A stretch of 64,000 nt of DNA from Candidatus Zixiibacteriota bacterium. Lineage in GTDB: Bacteria; Zixibacteria; MSB-5A5; UBA10806; 4484-95. Made by a program: the position numbers and the translations under genes. Shown here one piece after another: positions 1 through 8,846 of the stretch. Within the stretch, counting starts at the first letter, position 1, and every line of letters begins with the position of its first letter. The stretch covers positions 62,001 to 126,000 of the forward strand of contig JAAEQD010000062.1 in the NCBI GenBank assembly GCA_024231855.1, read 5' to 3'. Under the pieces are notes generated by a model. It was not told the DNA's origin. It searched no databases and was given only the letters and a program-made list of their open reading frames with translations.

Positions 1-969
1 CTGCTTGTATATCACATTGCCGGTCGCGCCCAGGGCTCGGCGAAGACCTATTTCGGCCCGCCGCCTGCTTGTATTGTACCAGATAACACCAAATAATCCT
101 AAAGCCACGTTGAAAACAAGGAATCCGCAAATTATCAAAATGATAATAGGGAAGATCAGAGTTGTTTTTAACGCCGATGAGTGTTCGCTTTCCATTGTGC
201 TTATCTTCAATGTCCAATCTTTGGCCATCAATGCTAAATTCTTCATCAACCTTTCTTCCAGTTCGATTCCTGTTCCAGGCGCCACCTTTAACAGTATACG
301 ATGCCAGCCGTCATCGACCAATCGATTCAATCCTACCTCGTCATCATAAGACAGCCTGCGAAGGACGGTTTTGGAAGATCCCGATAATTCCCCGGAAGTA
401 CGGAATTCGCCTATGATACCGATTATTTCATACTCCGTACTATCACGGAGTAATATTTTCCCCAAGGCGTTTTCGTTGGAGAAATATTCATCTTTGGCCT
501 TTTGATTAATTATGGCATGGCTTCTGGCCGCGCCCCTGTCGCCTTCATTGAACCAACGCCCTGTAAGTAATTCAATATCGAGAACTTCATTCAATCGATC
601 TCCGGCCAAACCAATCGCGCAAGTGGCAGTATGATTATTGTATGTAAATTCGGTTTGGCTTGTTACCAACGGTTGAAATATATAGTTTTCCGACAGGGCG
701 AAGTTTTCGATTTCCGAATACGATTTAAGCAGGTTTTCGATTTGAATCATCGTCTCTTTTACTTCTTCTTTGCCCTGGTTTTTCCAATCCATTGTAAGGA
801 TCCAAACATCCTCATAAGAAAACCCAAGGGGCTTGAAACAGTTGAATACGCCGTAAGTTATCGAAGTCATTGCTCCATATAGCGCCATGAAGGATATAAG
901 TATGCCCGCTATCATCAGGAAATTAGACTTCTTGCGATTCCAGATTAGCTTAAACAATTGCTTGATCAT
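1..969 (-). CDS. FtsX/MacB-type ABC transporter permease, C-terminus cut by window edge
   Basis: The frame is open from an ATG at 969 to the window edge (323 codons), so the last membrane segments and the stop are missing. Translation starts MIKQLFKLIWNRKK, has one N-terminal membrane segment, then a periplasmic MacB-like domain. The visible end carries the second membrane segment followed by the motif R-A-E-I-G-L-R-R-A-L-G-A-T, the cytoplasmic coupling signature of MacB/FtsX permeases. The start overlaps the stop of the preceding permease by four bases (ATGA), so the two are translationally coupled. With the upstream ATPase and adaptor it should form a tripartite MacA-MacB-like exporter; having two different permeases suggests a heterodimer. 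Substrate unknown. Confidence 0.88.
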   Translation of the reverse strand, partial: MIKQLFKLIWNRKKSNFLMIAGILISFMALYGAMTSITYGVFNCFKPLGFSYEDVWILTMDWKNQGKEEVKETMIQIENLLKSYSEIENFALSENYIFQPLVTSQTEFTYNNHTATCAIGLAGDRLNEVLDIELLTGRWFNEGDRGAARSHAIINQKAKDEYFSNENALGKILLRDSTEYEIIGIIGEFRTSGELSGSSKTVLRRLSYDDEVGLNRLVDDGWHRILLKVAPGTGIELEERLMKNLALMAKDWTLKISTMESEHSSALKTTLIFPIIILIICGFLVFNVALGLFGVIWYNTSRRRAEIGLRRALGATGNVIYKQ

Positions 970-2213
970 ACCTGACCTCCTCTAAGCGCGTTAACCGGCT
1001 GCATTTTAGACATCCTGAAAGCCGGGTAAACCCCTGAAAACAACCCGAAGAAAAGGCAAATAACCAGGCTATAGGCAAATATACGAAAATTCAATCCCAG
1101 GTGAGCGTGAGGGATTATTCCACTGTCGTTTACTATGCTAAGTACGATTGCCGCCAATACGAGGCTGATTACTCCGCCAATCATCGTAATAATAACATTC
1201 TCGACCACAAATTGTCCCACCAGGGTCATTGATGAGGCGCCGAATGCCTTGCGTACGCCGATTTCTGAGGAACGCTCCATGATCCTACTGACGTTGATAT
1301 TCACCAGATTGATTGTCGGTAGAAGCAGGAACAGCACCATTAGAATGAATAAGGCGATCAAGATATATCCGATTTTCCCCTCTTCCGTCCGGAAAAACTG
1401 ACGGGAAATCGCCTCGCCATAAGTGCAGGCTTCGACAGTCAATTTATTGAAACGGCCTTCGGGGAACTCGACCTGTGCGACATGCTGCTTGAATTCGTTT
1501 CTGATAAGCGGAATATCCGAACGATCACGCGCCAGAAGCATCGCGTAATAGGCCGGGAAACTTCCTATGAGCGTAACCGCGTTCAGATCCTCTTTTGAGT
1601 GAGTGACTGGAACCCAGATATCGGAGTATGGCATAATCCTGAGTATTGAAACGTTTTCAACAACCCCAATCACCCGATAGTAATCGCCGTCCGCTTCGAT
1701 ATTTTTCCCAACGGCCGATTTACCGTTGAAATATTTCAAACGAGTATCTTCATTTATAACCGCCACCATATTTCTGTTATCGACATCTTCTTTGGTAAAC
1801 GGTTTGCCTTCGATGAATTCGAAATCAAGAATTTCCCAAAATTCACCATCGGTGAATTTTAAGTCAAGATTGAGCTTCTTGTTGTTTACATAGGAGACGG
1901 TTGGATTGTGGAAAGAGCAAATAGATATCTTCTCCGGTGTCTTTAAGCTCTTAACGTATCTGGTGAAGAAATAGTAACTCAACATGGGTCCGCTCCACAT
2001 TCCACTATCTTCAGTTTCCAGTTGGGCCATAGTAACCGACAGCGTGCGATCCAGCCTGGTTTCCGGCGGTTCGGGGCCGAATGTGTGATCTATCAAGGAA
2101 GTAATCAAAACCAGGATGAGCAGGGTGAAACTGATACCGAACAGGCTGATAAATGTGAACAGCTTGTGCCGCACCAGTACTTTAAGGGCGATTTTAAAAT
2201 AATTCTTCAGCAT
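966..2213 (-). CDS. FtsX/MacB-type ABC transporter permease
   Basis: 415 residues. An N-terminal membrane segment (about 18-42) is followed by a large MacB periplasmic core domain (about 50-270) and three C-terminal membrane helices (about 285-405). The motif S-S-E-I-G-V-R-K-A-F-G-A-S after the second helix is the FtsX-family coupling motif. It is the third gene of a minus-strand operon: 11 bases downstream of the ATPase, and overlapping the next permease by four bases. Family knowledge: such permeases use ATP to move periplasmic substrates through an outer-membrane duct or to act mechanically on the envelope. The substrate cannot be read from the sequence. Confidence 0.9.
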   Translation of the reverse strand: MLKNYFKIALKVLVRHKLFTFISLFGISFTLLILVLITSLIDHTFGPEPPETRLDRTLSVTMAQLETEDSGMWSGPMLSYYFFTRYVKSLKTPEKISICSFHNPTVSYVNNKKLNLDLKFTDGEFWEILDFEFIEGKPFTKEDVDNRNMVAVINEDTRLKYFNGKSAVGKNIEADGDYYRVIGVVENVSILRIMPYSDIWVPVTHSKEDLNAVTLIGSFPAYYAMLLARDRSDIPLIRNEFKQHVAQVEFPEGRFNKLTVEACTYGEAISRQFFRTEEGKIGYILIALFILMVLFLLLPTINLVNINVSRIMERSSEIGVRKAFGASSMTLVGQFVVENVIITMIGGVISLVLAAIVLSIVNDSGIIPHAHLGLNFRIFAYSLVICLFFGLFSGVYPAFRMSKMQPVNALRGGQV

Positions 2214-2224
2214 AGCCCCTCCCT

Positions 2225-2890
2225 CTAATTTACCTGGCTGCCATCGAAAAGTCGAACCAGTCGCTCGGTTTTGCGGGCCATGTTCTCATCATGAGTCACC
2301 ATCACGATAGTCGTATTCTCGTTTTTATTGAGGTCGACCAGGATATCGAGAATTTCCCCGCCCATTACGCTGTCGAGATTGCCGGTTGGCTCATCGGCTA
2401 AGATAACCTCCGGCTCGCCGACAATTGCCCGGGCTATGGCCACCCTTTGGCATTGACCGCCGGATAACTGAGTTGGAAAGTGCTTGGTACGGGCGGTTAA
2501 GCCGACTTTCTCCAGAGCCGCCATCGCCAGCTTCCTGCGTTTGGCGCCGGATAGCCGCCGATAGATCAACGGTATCTCGACATTATCCACAACCGATAAA
2601 TCGTTGATCAGATGATAACTCTGAAATACGAAGCCGATTTTTCGGTTACGCAGATGCGCCAGCTTCGAATCCGACATTGATATCACCGGCTGGTCTTCGA
2701 TCTCAAGCTCGCCGCCGGTCGGCGCGTCCAGAAGCCCCATGATATTCAACAGGGTGCTTTTGCCGGATCCGGACGGACCCATCACCGATAGAAATTCACC
2801 TTTCTCGATATTGAGGTTGATCCCTTTCAAGGCCAGGGTTTCTATGGAATCGGTCCGATACACTTTTTCGATGTCGTTTAATTTAATCAT
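2225..2890 (-). CDS. MacB/LolD-type ABC transporter ATP-binding protein
   Basis: 221 residues, normal length for a stand-alone LolD/MacB nucleotide-binding domain. Walker A is GPSGSGKST (about 39-47), the signature is LSGGQCQRVAIARA (about 142-155), Walker B is VILADEPTGNLDS (about 161-173), and the switch histidine is in VTHD. The N-D-L-S-V-V-D-N-V-E-I-P-L block is typical of the lipoprotein/macrolide exporter subfamily. It lies 15 bases after the adaptor gene and 11 bases before the first permease, so all are probably one transcript. It should power export by the two FtsX-type permeases encoded next. Confidence 0.94.
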   Translation of the reverse strand: MIKLNDIEKVYRTDSIETLALKGINLNIEKGEFLSVMGPSGSGKSTLLNIMGLLDAPTGGELEIEDQPVISMSDSKLAHLRNRKIGFVFQSYHLINDLSVVDNVEIPLIYRRLSGAKRRKLAMAALEKVGLTARTKHFPTQLSGGQCQRVAIARAIVGEPEVILADEPTGNLDSVMGGEILDILVDLNKNENTTIVMVTHDENMARKTERLVRLFDGSQVN

Positions 2891-2905
2891 AAGCTCTTCT
2901 CTGTT

Positions 2906-4156
2906 TTATTTGTTTTTTACGGTTAACTCTTTTCTATGGATATAGTCGCTCATATCGGAGATAATCACCTTATCCCCGATATCAACATTGCTCTCGATTT
3001 CAACATAGTCAAAATTGGTGGCCCCAATTGTCACTCTTTTACGAATTGCTTTATCGCCCTTAACAATGAAAATATCCTGGGGACCCGATCCGTTGGCAAA
3101 AGGCCCATTGGCAACTCGAATCACATCATCCTTAAAGGAGGTAATAACGAAAACATCGACTCGCAGGTTGGAGCGGAGGGAGCTGTTGGTTTTCTCTTCA
3201 AGTTCGACGATAAATGTTATTATTCCATTCTGTATAGTCGGCCTGATGCTGACGATTTCACCGGCTAAGTCCTGGCCGCCGATTCGGATCTTCACCGGGT
3301 TACCCACATGCAATTTTGCGGCGTGAATATCGGATATATTGGCCTCAATCTTGAAACTACCCAAATCTGCCACCCGCGCTATAACATCGCCTTTGTTGAT
3401 AGTCGCGCCGATATCATCATTAACCCAGGTTATTACGCCGTCCCTATCGGCTTTAGCTTCCGCGAGCTCTATTTCACGCTCCAGTTTTTCCACATCTTTT
3501 TCCTGGATACGTATTTGAAGTTCAAGTTCCCTCAAATCCGCTTCCAGGGATTTCTGCTGATTGTCAATTTGCTTACGAAGCTGCTCCAGCTCCCGGCGAG
3601 AGACTTCCAGATTTAATTGGGCCTGGTCAAGGTTGACTTTAGTGCCCGCGCCGATTTCATAAAGATGTTTTTCCTGTTCAAGTTTGGCCGCGATAGCGGT
3701 AGTCTGCAGCTCTTTGATATCATAGGCGGCCTGAAGATCGATTCGGCTTCTCTCCAGCTTCAGATTTAGTTGGGATTTTCTGTTTATCTTGAGTTTGAGT
3801 TCGTCTTTAAGACCGTCGTAAGCCATCATAATAAACTCTTGATTAAGCTTAAGAATAGACTGCCCGGCTTGAATTGACTCCCCCGCATTCTTAAACACTT
3901 TATCGATTTTCGATTGAATCGGGCTTGTTATTATCTGCTCGTACTCCGGAACGACATTTCCCGAGGCGGTAATCGAGGCTTCGATCGAACCGATTTCTGC
4001 TACAGCCGTTCGGATCATCGATCTGTTTACGCTTGAGCCCAAAATATAGCGAAATCCCATCACGCTGATAACGATTATAATTATGGTCGCCGCTACCCCC
4101 GAGTATTTGAGAAGCTTCTTTTTTCGTTTGTACTGTGTTGATAATTCTCTATCCAT
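2906..4156 (-). CDS. HlyD/MacA-type periplasmic adaptor protein
   Basis: About 416 residues from the preferred ATG at 4156. An N-terminal membrane anchor (about 17-35) precedes a split lipoyl/barrel region (S-I-E-A-S-I-T-A-S-G-N-V), a long alpha-helical coiled-coil hairpin rich in E, K, L and Q (about 110-230), then the beta-barrel and membrane-proximal domains. An open frame reaches 4204, but that start would overlap the sigma-54 promoter at 4187-4202. The ATG at 4156 has AAGGA nine bases upstream and fits the predicted transcript start near 4176. It is the first gene of the operon and would link the inner-membrane permeases to an outer-membrane channel, which is not encoded in the window. 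Confidence 0.9.
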   Translation of the reverse strand: MDRELSTQYKRKKKLLKYSGVAATIIIIVISVMGFRYILGSSVNRSMIRTAVAEIGSIEASITASGNVVPEYEQIITSPIQSKIDKVFKNAGESIQAGQSILKLNQEFIMMAYDGLKDELKLKINRKSQLNLKLERSRIDLQAAYDIKELQTTAIAAKLEQEKHLYEIGAGTKVNLDQAQLNLEVSRRELEQLRKQIDNQQKSLEADLRELELQIRIQEKDVEKLEREIELAEAKADRDGVITWVNDDIGATINKGDVIARVADLGSFKIEANISDIHAAKLHVGNPVKIRIGGQDLAGEIVSIRPTIQNGIITFIVELEEKTNSSLRSNLRVDVFVITSFKDDVIRVANGPFANGSGPQDIFIVKGDKAIRKRVTIGATNFDYVEIESNVDIGDKVIISDMSDYIHRKELTVKNK

Positions 4157-4186
4157 ATCATCCATTCCTTGTTTTACCGCTATTAA

Positions 4187-4202
4187 AGCAAATTCTGTGC
4201 CC
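4187..4202 (-). promoter_or_regulatory. sigma-54 (-24/-12) promoter of the exporter operon
   Basis: On the minus strand the sequence reads GGGCAC-AGAAT-TTGCT. This matches the sigma-54 consensus TGGCAC-N5-TTGCW at all positions except the first, with exact GG-to-GC spacing. The predicted start point, near 4176, leaves a leader of about 20 bases containing AAGGA before the adaptor ATG at 4156. Sigma-54 promoters need an AAA+ enhancer-binding activator; none is encoded in this window. Confidence 0.8.
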
Positions 4203-4258
4203 AAGTTGCAAGTCGTTGATATATTTACACTTAAGGCCCAAGCAAGGATTCATAAATC

Positions 4259-4274
4259 TGTCCGAAATCGGACA
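4259..4274. promoter_or_regulatory. Palindromic upstream activator site (TGTCCGAAATCGGACA)
   Basis: This is a perfect 16-bp inverted repeat with 6-bp arms TGTCCG/CGGACA. Its centre is about 90 bp upstream of the predicted sigma-54 start point, the usual distance for an enhancer-binding activator. A further half-site, TGTCCG, lies at 4278-4283. The likely role is recruiting an NtrC-family regulator. It could instead serve the divergent M16 gene, but that gene has its own sigma-70-like promoter more than 110 bp away. Confidence 0.65.
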
Positions 4275-4384
4275 TGCTGTCCGCTTGCAGAAGATTCCTA
4301 TGAATGAACCCGATATCGATTAGTTTGGCGTATGAAAACAATTATAAAATGATAGCTGCTAAAGAATTAATTAATTCAAACCAT

Positions 4385-4413
4385 TTGTTTCTAATGATCG
4401 TAATTTATATAAT
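4385..4413 (+). promoter_or_regulatory. sigma-70-type promoter of the M16 peptidase gene
   Basis: TTGTTT at 4385-4390, a 17-bp spacer, and a perfect TATAAT at 4408-4413. The start codon follows 43 bases after the -10 box. Confidence 0.55.
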
Positions 4414-4456
4414 AAGATATGCAAATTGTTTTTTTACCAAATGAAAGGATATCCAA

Positions 4457-7400
4457 ATGAAATCGAGATTAAATGTTATTAGCTTAGCTTTAATAATCGT
4501 TGTAGCAAGCGCGTTATCCTCATGGGCCGGCATTAATTTAGAGGATTACGCCCAGGATCAGAAGATACATGGATTCACAGTAGTTAGTGTTTATGAAAAT
4601 GGAACCGGGAAAGCGATGGGCGCCCGATTTATCTCCGATAAGTACGGCTTCATTATCGATCTGGTTCAGATTCAATCGGTTCCCCAGGCTTTCTACTGGA
4701 TAAAAACGCCGCCAACTTCTAGCATGGGCGAACCCCACGCCTGCGAGCACCTGCTTCTGGGCAAAGGTAACCGCGGCCGCTATGTCGCTTCCCTGGAGGA
4801 TATGGCGCTTGGCAATAGCAGCGCCTACACCAGCCAGGTGAGGACCTGCTATCATTTCAATACCACCGCCGGCGTTGAAACTTTTTATGAGCTGTTTGAA
4901 GCCAAACTGCAAGCCTTTATCCACCCGGATTTCACCGATGAAGAAATTAGCCGGGAAGTGTGCAACCTCGGAGTTGTCGTCGACCAGCAGGACGGCAGTC
5001 TGGCGATCGAGGAAAAGGGCACCGTTTATACGGAGATGATTAGCTCGTATGAAAAACCCTGGTATCATTATAATAAGCCGTTGAATGCCATGGTCTACGG
5101 CGAAAACCATCCGCTTTATTATTCATCGGGCGGTGATCCGAATGTGATGCGGGCGATGATTCCCGCCGATATGTGGAAATTCCATAAGGAGACTCATCAC
5201 CTGTCAAACATGGGCGCTATCGTTTCTATTCCCGATGATATCTCAATCGATTCATTCCTCAAACAGATGGACAAAATACTAAATCAGTGTCAGGACTATG
5301 CGGATACCAGCCCGCATGTGGGAATTGGTTCTATCGATTTTCCGGCGGCGGTTTCAGCGCCCCCCGGAACGATGGAGATTACATCTTACCCGAGCGAAAA
5401 CGAGGCGGATCCCGGATATATAATCTACTCCTGGCCGGCCGATCTCAAGCTAACCTATGAAGATGAATTTATTCTTGAGTTGTTCCTCGATACTTTCGCC
5501 AGCGGCGAAACCTCGAATCTGTATAACTTCTTTATCAATTCGGAAACGCGCCAGGTCGATTTCGGCGGCAATTACATATATAGCGGCTTCGATTCAGATA
5601 TGGATATTGCTATTTATATCGGGCTTGTGGGCATCGACAATGAAAATATCAATGAGGCGATGGTCGATAGTATCAGAACTCTCGTAATTAACGAAATAGA
5701 TCGAGTCCGTAATTTCGAAGGTGGCTCGGCTGAGTTGATGGAATTTAATAAAAGATTTAAAAGTCAACTGGAGCAAAACAGAAAACAGGTAAATCACTAT
5801 TTGAACTCACCCCCGATGTTCGGTTTTCGCAGCGGTGCCGGGGGCGGCTGGCTTTCCCTCTTCGAGGAATTGGAAGGCGCGGCCGGATTCAGAAAATCAC
5901 TGGTCATGATAAAACGTAACGCGTACGCGGAAAGCCTTCTAACGCTCGAACATAATATCTGGAAAGAGTATATCGACAATTGGAAGCTAATGGGGGTTAA
6001 GCCTTATGCCGTCGGCGCGGGACCGAATCCCGATTATCTTGTCAACGAAGCTAAAGCCAAGGAAACAAGGATTAACGGCTATGTCGATGACTTTATGAAA
6101 AAGTACAATGAGGATGATCCCCAGAAGGCGATCGCGAAATACAAGAAAGATTTTGATAAAAATACCGCCGAATTGGATGAGTTAGCCGCCAAAGGCGAAC
6201 TTCCCGGATTCATCGATAATCCACCGATGACTTTGGATGATCAATTGAAATACGAAACGACCAAGCTTCCCGGAGATGTACCACTGGTCGCCTCGACATT
6301 CGATAATATGACATCATCGGAAATCGGTTTAGCTATGAGGTTGGATGTCGTACCTGAATCGCTTTTGTTGTATTTACCTCTCCTGCCCGGCATGATGACC
6401 GAAATCGGAGCAATCAAAGATGGCCAAACGATCGGTTATGATGAAATGGTGGACCGTCTGCGCAACGAGGTTTTGAATTTATACGCGTACTTCGATCATA
6501 GCCCCTTCACCGACAGGATTGAACTAATCCTCATCGGCAGCGGAAATAATCTCGATGAGTTAAACAACGCGATCGATTGGATGGATGCCGCTTTATACTC
6601 GCCTTACCTGAGTACCGATAACCTTCCCCGGATGCTGGATATTATCGATCAATCACTGATGTCGTACAGAAATAGAATGAAACGATCCGAAGAAGGCTGG
6701 GTCGATTCGCCGGCTGATGGTTACCGTTACCAGGATAATCCACTGCATTTGACTACCGCCTGTTTCCTGACAGAGGCCCACCATTGCCAGCGTGTCAAGT
6801 GGATGTTGACAGATCCGGGAGATGAAAACCAGCAGGCGGAAATCGCCGGATTTCTGAATAAGTTGGCCGCCTATGGCAAGAGCAATAATCGCGATCATCT
6901 GATAGAAGTATTGTCCGAGTTTGAAAATGCTGAACAGTCAAGCGATAACGCTCTGGAAATAGTCAAACTGTTGAAAACTACGCTTGTCGATATCCCCGAT
7001 GCCAACCTGGCCGATGATTGGCAATATTTATGCCAACAAATTAAAACCGATATCATGGTCGATCCCGCGGGTGCAATCGCCGGATTCAATGCCGTACTTG
7101 ATCTGATCCGCAAGTCGGATAACGCCCGGATGTTTATGATCTCCAATAATACCGACCGGACTGCAACCTTGGAGAAAATTAGCAAATTCGCCGACAAGCT
7201 GGATTCGGAGCATCCTTCAATTCGCCAGAAGTACGCTTCCACCAACAGGATAATTCAGCGCCTGCAAGACCGTCATCCGGATGTTGATAATCCGGTTTAT
7301 GTCGGATTGGTGCATGATGGCACCAGAAACGGCGTCCTGATTTACACGGCCGAGAAAGCCGGGGTATACGATACATCTACTTCAGCGATTCTCGATTGCC

Positions 7401-7972
7401 TGGCCGGCAAGCTCTACAGCGGTGGTGGTCCACATGGTCTGTTTATGAAAACCTGGGCCGCCGGTTTAGCCTACTCAAACGGCTACAGATATAATCAGGC
7501 CACCGGCAGGGTCCGATACTATGCCGAGAGATGCCCCGATGTTTCCGAAACCATGCGATTCGTTGTCGGTCAATTGAAAGAAGCGAAAGATGATCCGGCT
7601 CTGACTGATTACGCGGTTGCCCAGGTCTTCGGTTATTCGAGGGCGCCCTCGCGCTATGAACAGCGAGGCCGGGCCATGGCATCCAATCTTGCCGATGGTA
7701 TTACACCCGATAAAGTCAGAGCCTTCAGGAGCAAAGTACTGGCTCAAAGGTATCGGGATGGTTTGTATGAGGAGCTCAAATCTCGTATGCGGACCGTGTA
7801 CGGCCCGGTTATGGTGGGTTATGGCCCCAGTTTATCGAAAAGCCACGATGGAAATTTCTTCCTGATTGGTCCCGAGGCCCAATTCGAATCGTTTGAGAGC
7901 CATATCGAGATGACCGAAGGAAAGCAGACAATCTATCGCTTATACCCCCGCGATTTCTGGCTGACTATGTAG
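4457..7972 (+). CDS. Secreted M16 family (pitrilysin/PreP-like) zinc metallopeptidase
   Basis: 1171 residues with a signal peptide (about 1-24, ending S-S-W-A-G). The inverted zinc motif HxxEH is present as H94-A-C-E97-H98, and the distal zinc ligand is probably E193 in G-T-V-Y-T-E-M. This resembles G-V-V-Y-N-E-M of presequence protease and the M16C group. Length and the single polypeptide with two fused halves also fit M16C (about 1000 residues). A GAAAGGA ribosome-binding site precedes the ATG. M16C enzymes degrade short unfolded peptides inside a closed chamber; the signal peptide places this one in the periplasm or outside. It is divergent from the exporter operon. A link such as degrading exported peptides is only a guess. 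Confidence 0.88.
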   Translation: MKSRLNVISLALIIVVASALSSWAGINLEDYAQDQKIHGFTVVSVYENGTGKAMGARFISDKYGFIIDLVQIQSVPQAFYWIKTPPTSSMGEPHACEHLLLGKGNRGRYVASLEDMALGNSSAYTSQVRTCYHFNTTAGVETFYELFEAKLQAFIHPDFTDEEISREVCNLGVVVDQQDGSLAIEEKGTVYTEMISSYEKPWYHYNKPLNAMVYGENHPLYYSSGGDPNVMRAMIPADMWKFHKETHHLSNMGAIVSIPDDISIDSFLKQMDKILNQCQDYADTSPHVGIGSIDFPAAVSAPPGTMEITSYPSENEADPGYIIYSWPADLKLTYEDEFILELFLDTFASGETSNLYNFFINSETRQVDFGGNYIYSGFDSDMDIAIYIGLVGIDNENINEAMVDSIRTLVINEIDRVRNFEGGSAELMEFNKRFKSQLEQNRKQVNHYLNSPPMFGFRSGAGGGWLSLFEELEGAAGFRKSLVMIKRNAYAESLLTLEHNIWKEYIDNWKLMGVKPYAVGAGPNPDYLVNEAKAKETRINGYVDDFMKKYNEDDPQKAIAKYKKDFDKNTAELDELAAKGELPGFIDNPPMTLDDQLKYETTKLPGDVPLVASTFDNMTSSEIGLAMRLDVVPESLLLYLPLLPGMMTEIGAIKDGQTIGYDEMVDRLRNEVLNLYAYFDHSPFTDRIELILIGSGNNLDELNNAIDWMDAALYSPYLSTDNLPRMLDIIDQSLMSYRNRMKRSEEGWVDSPADGYRYQDNPLHLTTACFLTEAHHCQRVKWMLTDPGDENQQAEIAGFLNKLAAYGKSNNRDHLIEVLSEFENAEQSSDNALEIVKLLKTTLVDIPDANLADDWQYLCQQIKTDIMVDPAGAIAGFNAVLDLIRKSDNARMFMISNNTDRTATLEKISKFADKLDSEHPSIRQKYASTNRIIQRLQDRHPDVDNPVYVGLVHDGTRNGVLIYTAEKAGVYDTSTSAILDCLAGKLYSGGGPHGLFMKTWAAGLAYSNGYRYNQATGRVRYYAERCPDVSETMRFVVGQLKEAKDDPALTDYAVAQVFGYSRAPSRYEQRGRAMASNLADGITPDKVRAFRSKVLAQRYRDGLYEELKSRMRTVYGPVMVGYGPSLSKSHDGNFFLIGPEAQFESFESHIEMTEGKQTIYRLYPRDFWLTM

Positions 7973-7992
7973 CAAAGTAATGCAAAGATATA

Positions 7993-8062
7993 GCCGCGTC
8001 CACAAGTGGGTCCTCGCAATGATATAAAGGGGCAGTCATTGCGAGGAGCAAAGCGACGCGGC
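7993..8062. repeat. Imperfect palindromic intergenic repeat (REP/MITE-like)
   Basis: Inner arms TCCTCGCAATGA (8011-8022) and TCATTGCGAGGA (8036-8047) are perfect complements. Outer arms GCCGCGTC (7993-8000) and GACGCGGC (8055-8062) pair outside them. The right half, TCATTGCGAGGAGCAAAGCG, resembles a palindromic repeat I recall from many unrelated bacterial genomes. It lies between the convergent ends of the M16 and response-regulator genes and may also act as a terminator. Confidence 0.75.
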
Positions 8063-8144
8063 AATCTCCCACCTTAATAGATAACATTATGATTGTCGTA
8101 TCATGAAACTATATAAATTACCATCTTGATATTAGAGAAATAAC

Positions 8145-8837
8145 CTAATTAACAATAAGCCGTATCCCTTTGCCGTGGATACTCATGATTTCGATTTTTC
8201 TGTCGTCATGTAAGTATTTTCTCAATTTTGAAACGAATACATCCATACTTCTGCCACTGAAATAACTGTTATTACCCCAAATCTCGTTAAGCGCCGTATC
8301 GCGTTTTAAAGTCTGATTTATATTAAGGCAAAGTAATCGCAGCAAATCCGTTTCCTTGGGCGTGAGCTTATATTTATTCTTTTTATTCTCCAATGTTTGT
8401 TTCCGGCAATCAAAAAAGTAGCTTCCGATTTCGAATTCGGTCACCGCGCTTTCCTTTTTCTGACTACCGATACTTCTTTTCAATACCGCCCGTATTCTGA
8501 GTAAAAGCTCCTCCATGCTGAAAGGCTTTGTCAGATAATCATCGCAGCCTATATTGAAGCCCTGGATTTTATCTTCTTTCAGCGATTTAGCGGTCAAAAA
8601 TATTAACGGAATCTCCTGGTTCTCCTGGCGAATCTCGCGGGCGAATGTAAAGCCATCCTTTTTGGGCATCATGACATCAACCAGGCACAAATCGAAATGA
8701 TCATTCCGATAAGCGCTAAAACCATCCTCGCCGTTTACCCTGAGCGTGGTCCGGTAACCCTGCATCTCGAGATGCTCTTTTATCAACATCCCCAGATTGC
8801 GGTCATCTTCCAAAAGCAGAATTTTAATCTCGGACAT
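8145..8837 (-). CDS. OmpR/PhoB-family response regulator
   Basis: 230 residues. The receiver domain (1-120) has the acidic pair D11/D12, phospho-acceptor D54 in L-V-D-V-M-M-P, the T82 switch region in F-L-T-A-K, and K104 in T-K-P-F. A winged-helix DNA-binding domain (about 135-228) follows, with the R-S-M-D-V-F-V-S-K-L-R-K-Y-L recognition helix typical of OmpR/PhoB/CpxR. It has a GAGGAG ribosome-binding site and follows its kinase gene by nine bases. The likely target is the run of four TTAAC repeats upstream of the kinase gene and the divergent PDZ-NEW3-ABC operon, because OmpR-type regulators bind tandem half-sites spaced 10-11 bp. Confidence 0.94.
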   Translation of the reverse strand: MSEIKILLLEDDRNLGMLIKEHLEMQGYRTTLRVNGEDGFSAYRNDHFDLCLVDVMMPKKDGFTFAREIRQENQEIPLIFLTAKSLKEDKIQGFNIGCDDYLTKPFSMEELLLRIRAVLKRSIGSQKKESAVTEFEIGSYFFDCRKQTLENKKNKYKLTPKETDLLRLLCLNINQTLKRDTALNEIWGNNSYFSGRSMDVFVSKLRKYLHDDRKIEIMSIHGKGIRLIVN

Positions 8838-8846
8838 AGCTCCTCA

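Noticed and set aside
4157..4204. Upstream start of the adaptor gene at 4204
   Set aside because: It would lie upstream of the predicted transcript start and overlap the sigma-54 promoter; the ATG at 4156 has a proper ribosome-binding site.
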